Assembly (NCBI RefSeq): GCF_037482165.1
Contig: NZ_CP148048.1
Location: 1,364,001-1,428,000 of the forward strand
Direction of reading: 5' to 3'
Source: Parvimonas micra
GTDB taxonomy: Bacteria; Bacillota; Clostridia; Tissierellales; Peptoniphilaceae
DNA length: 64,000 bases
The position numbers and the translations under genes are program-made. Positions 61,572 through 64,000 of this stretch are shown piece after piece (within the stretch, counting starts at the first letter, position 1; each line of letters opens with the position of its first letter). The notes under the pieces were generated by a model. That model had not been told where the DNA came from. It was given only the letters and a program-made list of their open reading frames with translations, and made no database searches.

Positions 61572-62210
61572 TTACATTGATTTTCTATAGTCATCAAAAC
61601 GTCCAATTTTATTATCAGAACCTTGAATAATATCTGATTTTTTTACAACTTTACCAATAGTTTGAAATACAATACTCAAATCTCCAGTAAAACTAATATT
61701 ATTCACATAATCTATATCATAACCTAAAGTTTCTTCCCAAGAAGATGCATTTCTACCATTAATTTGAGCCAATCCACTAAGTCCCGGTCTTACATCATGT
61801 CTATGCATTTCTTTTTCTGTATAATAGGGAATATATTCTTCTAAAAGAGGTCTTGGCCCTATTATTGCCATATCTCCTTTTAGAATATTAAATAATTCAG
61901 GCAATTCGTCTAAAGATGTGGCTCTAAGTCTTTTTCCAAAAGCAGTTAATCTTTCAGAATCAGGAAGCCATTCGCCATTTTCATCTTTTAAATCTTTCAT
62001 AGTTCTGAATTTGTAAAGTTTAAATATTTTTCCGTTTTTCCCAGGTCTATTTTGTGTAAAAATTACTGGACTTCCAAGTTTAATTCGAACTAAAATAGCT
62101 ACGATAATTAAAATTGGAGAAAAAATTATTATTGCAAAAAATGAAAGAATAATATCTAATAATCTTTTTATGAAATTTTCATAAACTTTTGTTTTTCTTT
62201 TCCTATCCAA
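61572..62210 (-). CDS. Priming sugar transferase (PglC/WcaJ C-terminal type)
   Basis: A 212-residue monotopic phosphoglycosyl transferase. The re-entrant hydrophobic segment is RLLDIILSFFAIIIFSPILI, then VIFTQNRPGKNGKIFKLYKF, RTM and RATSLDELPELFNILKGDMA (catalytic Asp-Glu dyad). IIGPRPLL and RPGLSGLAQINGRN follow. It transfers a sugar phosphate to undecaprenyl phosphate, starting the glycan repeat. Together with the DegT aminotransferase the priming sugar may be an amino-deoxy sugar of the bacillosamine kind. I choose TTG 62210 behind AAAGGGA; an upstream TTG at 62237 would overlap the previous gene. Confidence 0.9.
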   Translation of the reverse strand: MDRKRKTKVYENFIKRLLDIILSFFAIIIFSPILIIVAILVRIKLGSPVIFTQNRPGKNGKIFKLYKFRTMKDLKDENGEWLPDSERLTAFGKRLRATSLDELPELFNILKGDMAIIGPRPLLEEYIPYYTEKEMHRHDVRPGLSGLAQINGRNASSWEETLGYDIDYVNNISFTGDLSIVFQTIGKVVKKSDIIQGSDNKIGRFDDYRKSM

Positions 62211-62224
62211 AGTTATACATCCCT

Positions 62225-63439
62225 TTATTTGAAACAATTTCTAATAATTTTAATAATTTTATCTTGTTCTTCTTTTGTCATCTTATTATCGCTTGGCAAA
62301 CAAAGTCCTCTATGGAAAATATCTCTACTAACGTCAATACTTTCATCATACAACCCATTTTTAGTAATAAAAATATTGTCTTTATATATAGGTTGCATAT
62401 GCATTGGTTTCCAAATAGGTCTGCTTTCAACAACATATGTTCTTAAAGTATTCAAAATTTCAATTGGACAACTCTTTCCACTTTTCTTAACATAATCTGC
62501 CTCAAGGTCTCCAATATTTTGTTCGCACATGGCTTCTTTGTCAATGATTATACAAGATAGCCAAAAATTAGGAACTGATTTTTCTTTATCAAATGGATTC
62601 ATCTTTAAAGGTAATCCTTTAAGTCCCTCTTTGTACCTTTTATATATTTCAGTTTTTTGTGCTATATGTTCTTCCAAATAAGGCAGTTGACCTCTTACAA
62701 CACCAGCGACAACATTACTCATTCTGTAATTGTAACCAATTTCATGATGTTGATACCAAATAGTGTCCTCTCTTGATTGTGTAGACCATTTTTTAACTTT
62801 ATTTGCCAACTTTTCGTCATTAGTTAAAAACATACCACCTGAAGTCCCTGTTATTATCTTGTTTCCATTAAAAGACAAAATATTAAAGTTGTTTTCTGTT
62901 CCTATAGGTTTTCCTTTATATGTAGCTCCTAAAGCTTCTGCAGAATCTTCAATTAATATCGCATTATGCTTCTTACATATAGACTTTATCTCATCTAATT
63001 TTGCAGGAACTCCATATAGATGTACCAAAATAACACATTTGACATCAGGATAAAGTTCAAATGCCTTTTCAAGAGCCACTGGATCCATATTCCAAGTATC
63101 ATACTCAGTATCTATGAAAATAGGTTCACCACCTTCATAAACAACTGGATTTACCGTTGCACTAAAAGTCATATCTGAACAAAAAACTTTATCCCCTTTT
63201 TTTATTCCAGCACTCTTAATAGCCAAATGCAAAGCTGCAGTTCCGGAAGAAAGAGCGACTGCAAATTTACAATTTAGTTTGTCAGTGATAATTTTTTCTA
63301 TTTGATCGATATTTTCTCCGATAGTTGACATCCAGTTCGTGTCATAAGCCTCTTTCATATAATCCAATTCTAATCCATGCATAGTAGGGGAACTCAGCCA
63401 TATTCTCCTATCAAAAACTATGTCAGTTTCATTTCCCAT
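62225..63439 (-). CDS. DegT/DnrJ/EryC1/StrS family sugar aminotransferase
   Basis: A 404-residue PLP aminotransferase. SSGTAALHLAIKSAG binds phosphate, Asp165 is in ILIEDSAEALGATY, and the PLP-Lys194 is in SFNGNKIITGTSGGMF. NYRMSNVVAGVVRGQL is also typical. The family aminates nucleotide-bound keto-sugars, for example in UDP-bacillosamine (PglE/LegC-like) synthesis. An AGGAGAT site precedes the ATG. Directly precedes the priming sugar transferase gene, so it probably makes that enzyme's amino-sugar donor. The partner dehydratase and acetyltransferase are not seen in the window. Confidence 0.92.
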   Translation of the reverse strand: MGNETDIVFDRRIWLSSPTMHGLELDYMKEAYDTNWMSTIGENIDQIEKIITDKLNCKFAVALSSGTAALHLAIKSAGIKKGDKVFCSDMTFSATVNPVVYEGGEPIFIDTEYDTWNMDPVALEKAFELYPDVKCVILVHLYGVPAKLDEIKSICKKHNAILIEDSAEALGATYKGKPIGTENNFNILSFNGNKIITGTSGGMFLTNDEKLANKVKKWSTQSREDTIWYQHHEIGYNYRMSNVVAGVVRGQLPYLEEHIAQKTEIYKRYKEGLKGLPLKMNPFDKEKSVPNFWLSCIIIDKEAMCEQNIGDLEADYVKKSGKSCPIEILNTLRTYVVESRPIWKPMHMQPIYKDNIFITKNGLYDESIDVSRDIFHRGLCLPSDNKMTKEEQDKIIKIIRNCFK

Positions 63440-63483
63440 TTTAATAAATATCTCCTATCCGTAAATAAATAAATGCTCCTATC

Positions 63484-64000
63484 TTAATGCTTAGTCTTTA
63501 TTTGTACTTGATTTAAAATAATTCCTAAGACATCAACCCCTATATTCTCCAATTTTGATTTAGAATGTAATATTTCTTCCTTATTTGATTTTCCAGATTC
63601 AACAAATAAAATACTTGAATCACATTTTCTTGCAATTAATGATGCATCAATACTTGAGTTTAAGTCCGGAACATCAATAATTACTAAGTCGTATTCTGAA
63701 TTAATATATTCAAAAAATAAATTAATTCTATCATTTTGTAATAAATCAAGAGGATTCTTTGTAGAATCTCCAGCTAAAATAACATCAAAGTTATCCAATT
63801 CTGTTTGGAATACAATATCATAAAAATCTGTTTTATATTCTAAAAAGTTTCTTAATCCAACAAGATTTTCTTTAAATTTAAAAAGTCTATCCTTATTTAA
63901 TTTTCTAAAGTCGCAATCTACGTAAAGTACTCTTATCCCCAATTTAGCAAATGAAAATGCAATATTAAGAGCATTTTTACTTTTTGTATTACTTTGTTTT
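63484..64000 (-). CDS. CpsD/CapB-like P-loop ATPase (5' end outside window)
   Basis: C-terminal part (about 172 codons seen) of a BY-kinase-type ATPase, open to the right edge. Walker A' is RVLYVDCDFRKLNK and Walker B is YDLVIIDVPDLNSSI, then ILFVESGKSNKEEI as in CpsD/CapB. The Walker A region, normally GEGKST, reads SNTKSKNA: Lys and Ser are kept but both Gly are lost. The Tyr-rich C-terminal cluster is also missing (it ends QVQIKTKH). So it may be an inactive or divergent kinase that still regulates chain length with a CpsC partner outside the window. Confidence 0.8.
   Translation of the reverse strand, partial: KQSNTKSKNALNIAFSFAKLGIRVLYVDCDFRKLNKDRLFKFKENLVGLRNFLEYKTDFYDIVFQTELDNFDVILAGDSTKNPLDLLQNDRINLFFEYINSEYDLVIIDVPDLNSSIDASLIARKCDSSILFVESGKSNKEEILHSKSKLENIGVDVLGIILNQVQIKTKH

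Noticed and set aside
1-64000. tRNA, rRNA, phage or insertion-sequence genes
   Set aside because: I saw no clover-leaf tRNA pattern, rRNA-like stretch, transposase or integrase motif by eye. A dedicated scan could still find a small RNA.

Overview
The window is very AT-rich, uses strong AGGAGG-type ribosome sites, and carries low-GC Firmicutes gene families. It encodes cell-wall-anchored proteins ending in VPxTG, a selenocysteine-type UGA, WYL, MocR and HxlR regulators, and an antigen I/II-like adhesin of the kind known from oral bacteria. Together these suggest an anaerobic, probably oral, member of the Tissierellia/Peptoniphilaceae, with Parvimonas as the best guess. That assignment is inference from content; no tRNA or rRNA gene was seen to anchor it.

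Layout. 1-2443: 5' part of a secreted surface protein (minus strand, runs off the left edge). 2600-5790: a self-regulated tetR-hydrolase operon, a divergent NTF2-like/HxlR pair, and a decayed second copy of the end of the tetR-hydrolase operon. 5812-14087: stand-alone metabolic genes (nitrilase-type amidase, acetyltransferase, S9 peptidase, HAD phosphatase) and two exporters (metal P-type ATPase with a divergent TetR, and a MATE pump). 14337-19786: two-component system plus FtsX-type ABC transporter. 20532-23142: sirtuin/macrodomain operon, probably protein ADP-ribosylation and its removal, with an unrecognised third protein. 23582-26596: WYL-regulated operon (GyrI-like, ClbS-like, radical SAM) with two matching operators. 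26742-28710: flavin reductase, small membrane protein, methyltransferase.

28928-40964 holds two large wall-anchored adhesins: a 1029-residue CnaB-repeat protein and a 2826-residue chimera of antigen I/II head domains with 17 near-identical repeats of about 125 residues. 41294-42584 is an electron-transfer pair: CcdA and a membrane-anchored thioredoxin-fold protein whose first active-site cysteine is encoded by an in-frame UGA, followed by hairpins that fit a bacterial SECIS. 43174-45930 is a vitamin B6 module (kinase, ECF S component, divergent MocR/PdxR-type regulator). 46422-50652 has a DUF4353-like lipoprotein and a second two-component system.

50799-64000 is the 3' part of a surface-glycan operon, transcribed leftward. 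It has a CpsD-like ATPase, DegT aminotransferase, priming sugar transferase, Wzy and Wzx, but no recognisable glycosyltransferase in this window. Instead it has four ATP-grasp enzymes, an opine dehydrogenase, two further PLP enzymes and an acyltransferase. I infer a glycan carrying amino-acid or opine amide substituents.

Large gaps (14.2, 20.0-20.5, 23.2-23.5, 42.7-43.1 and 48.0-48.7 kb) are filled by copies of a modular, hairpin-rich intergenic repeat.
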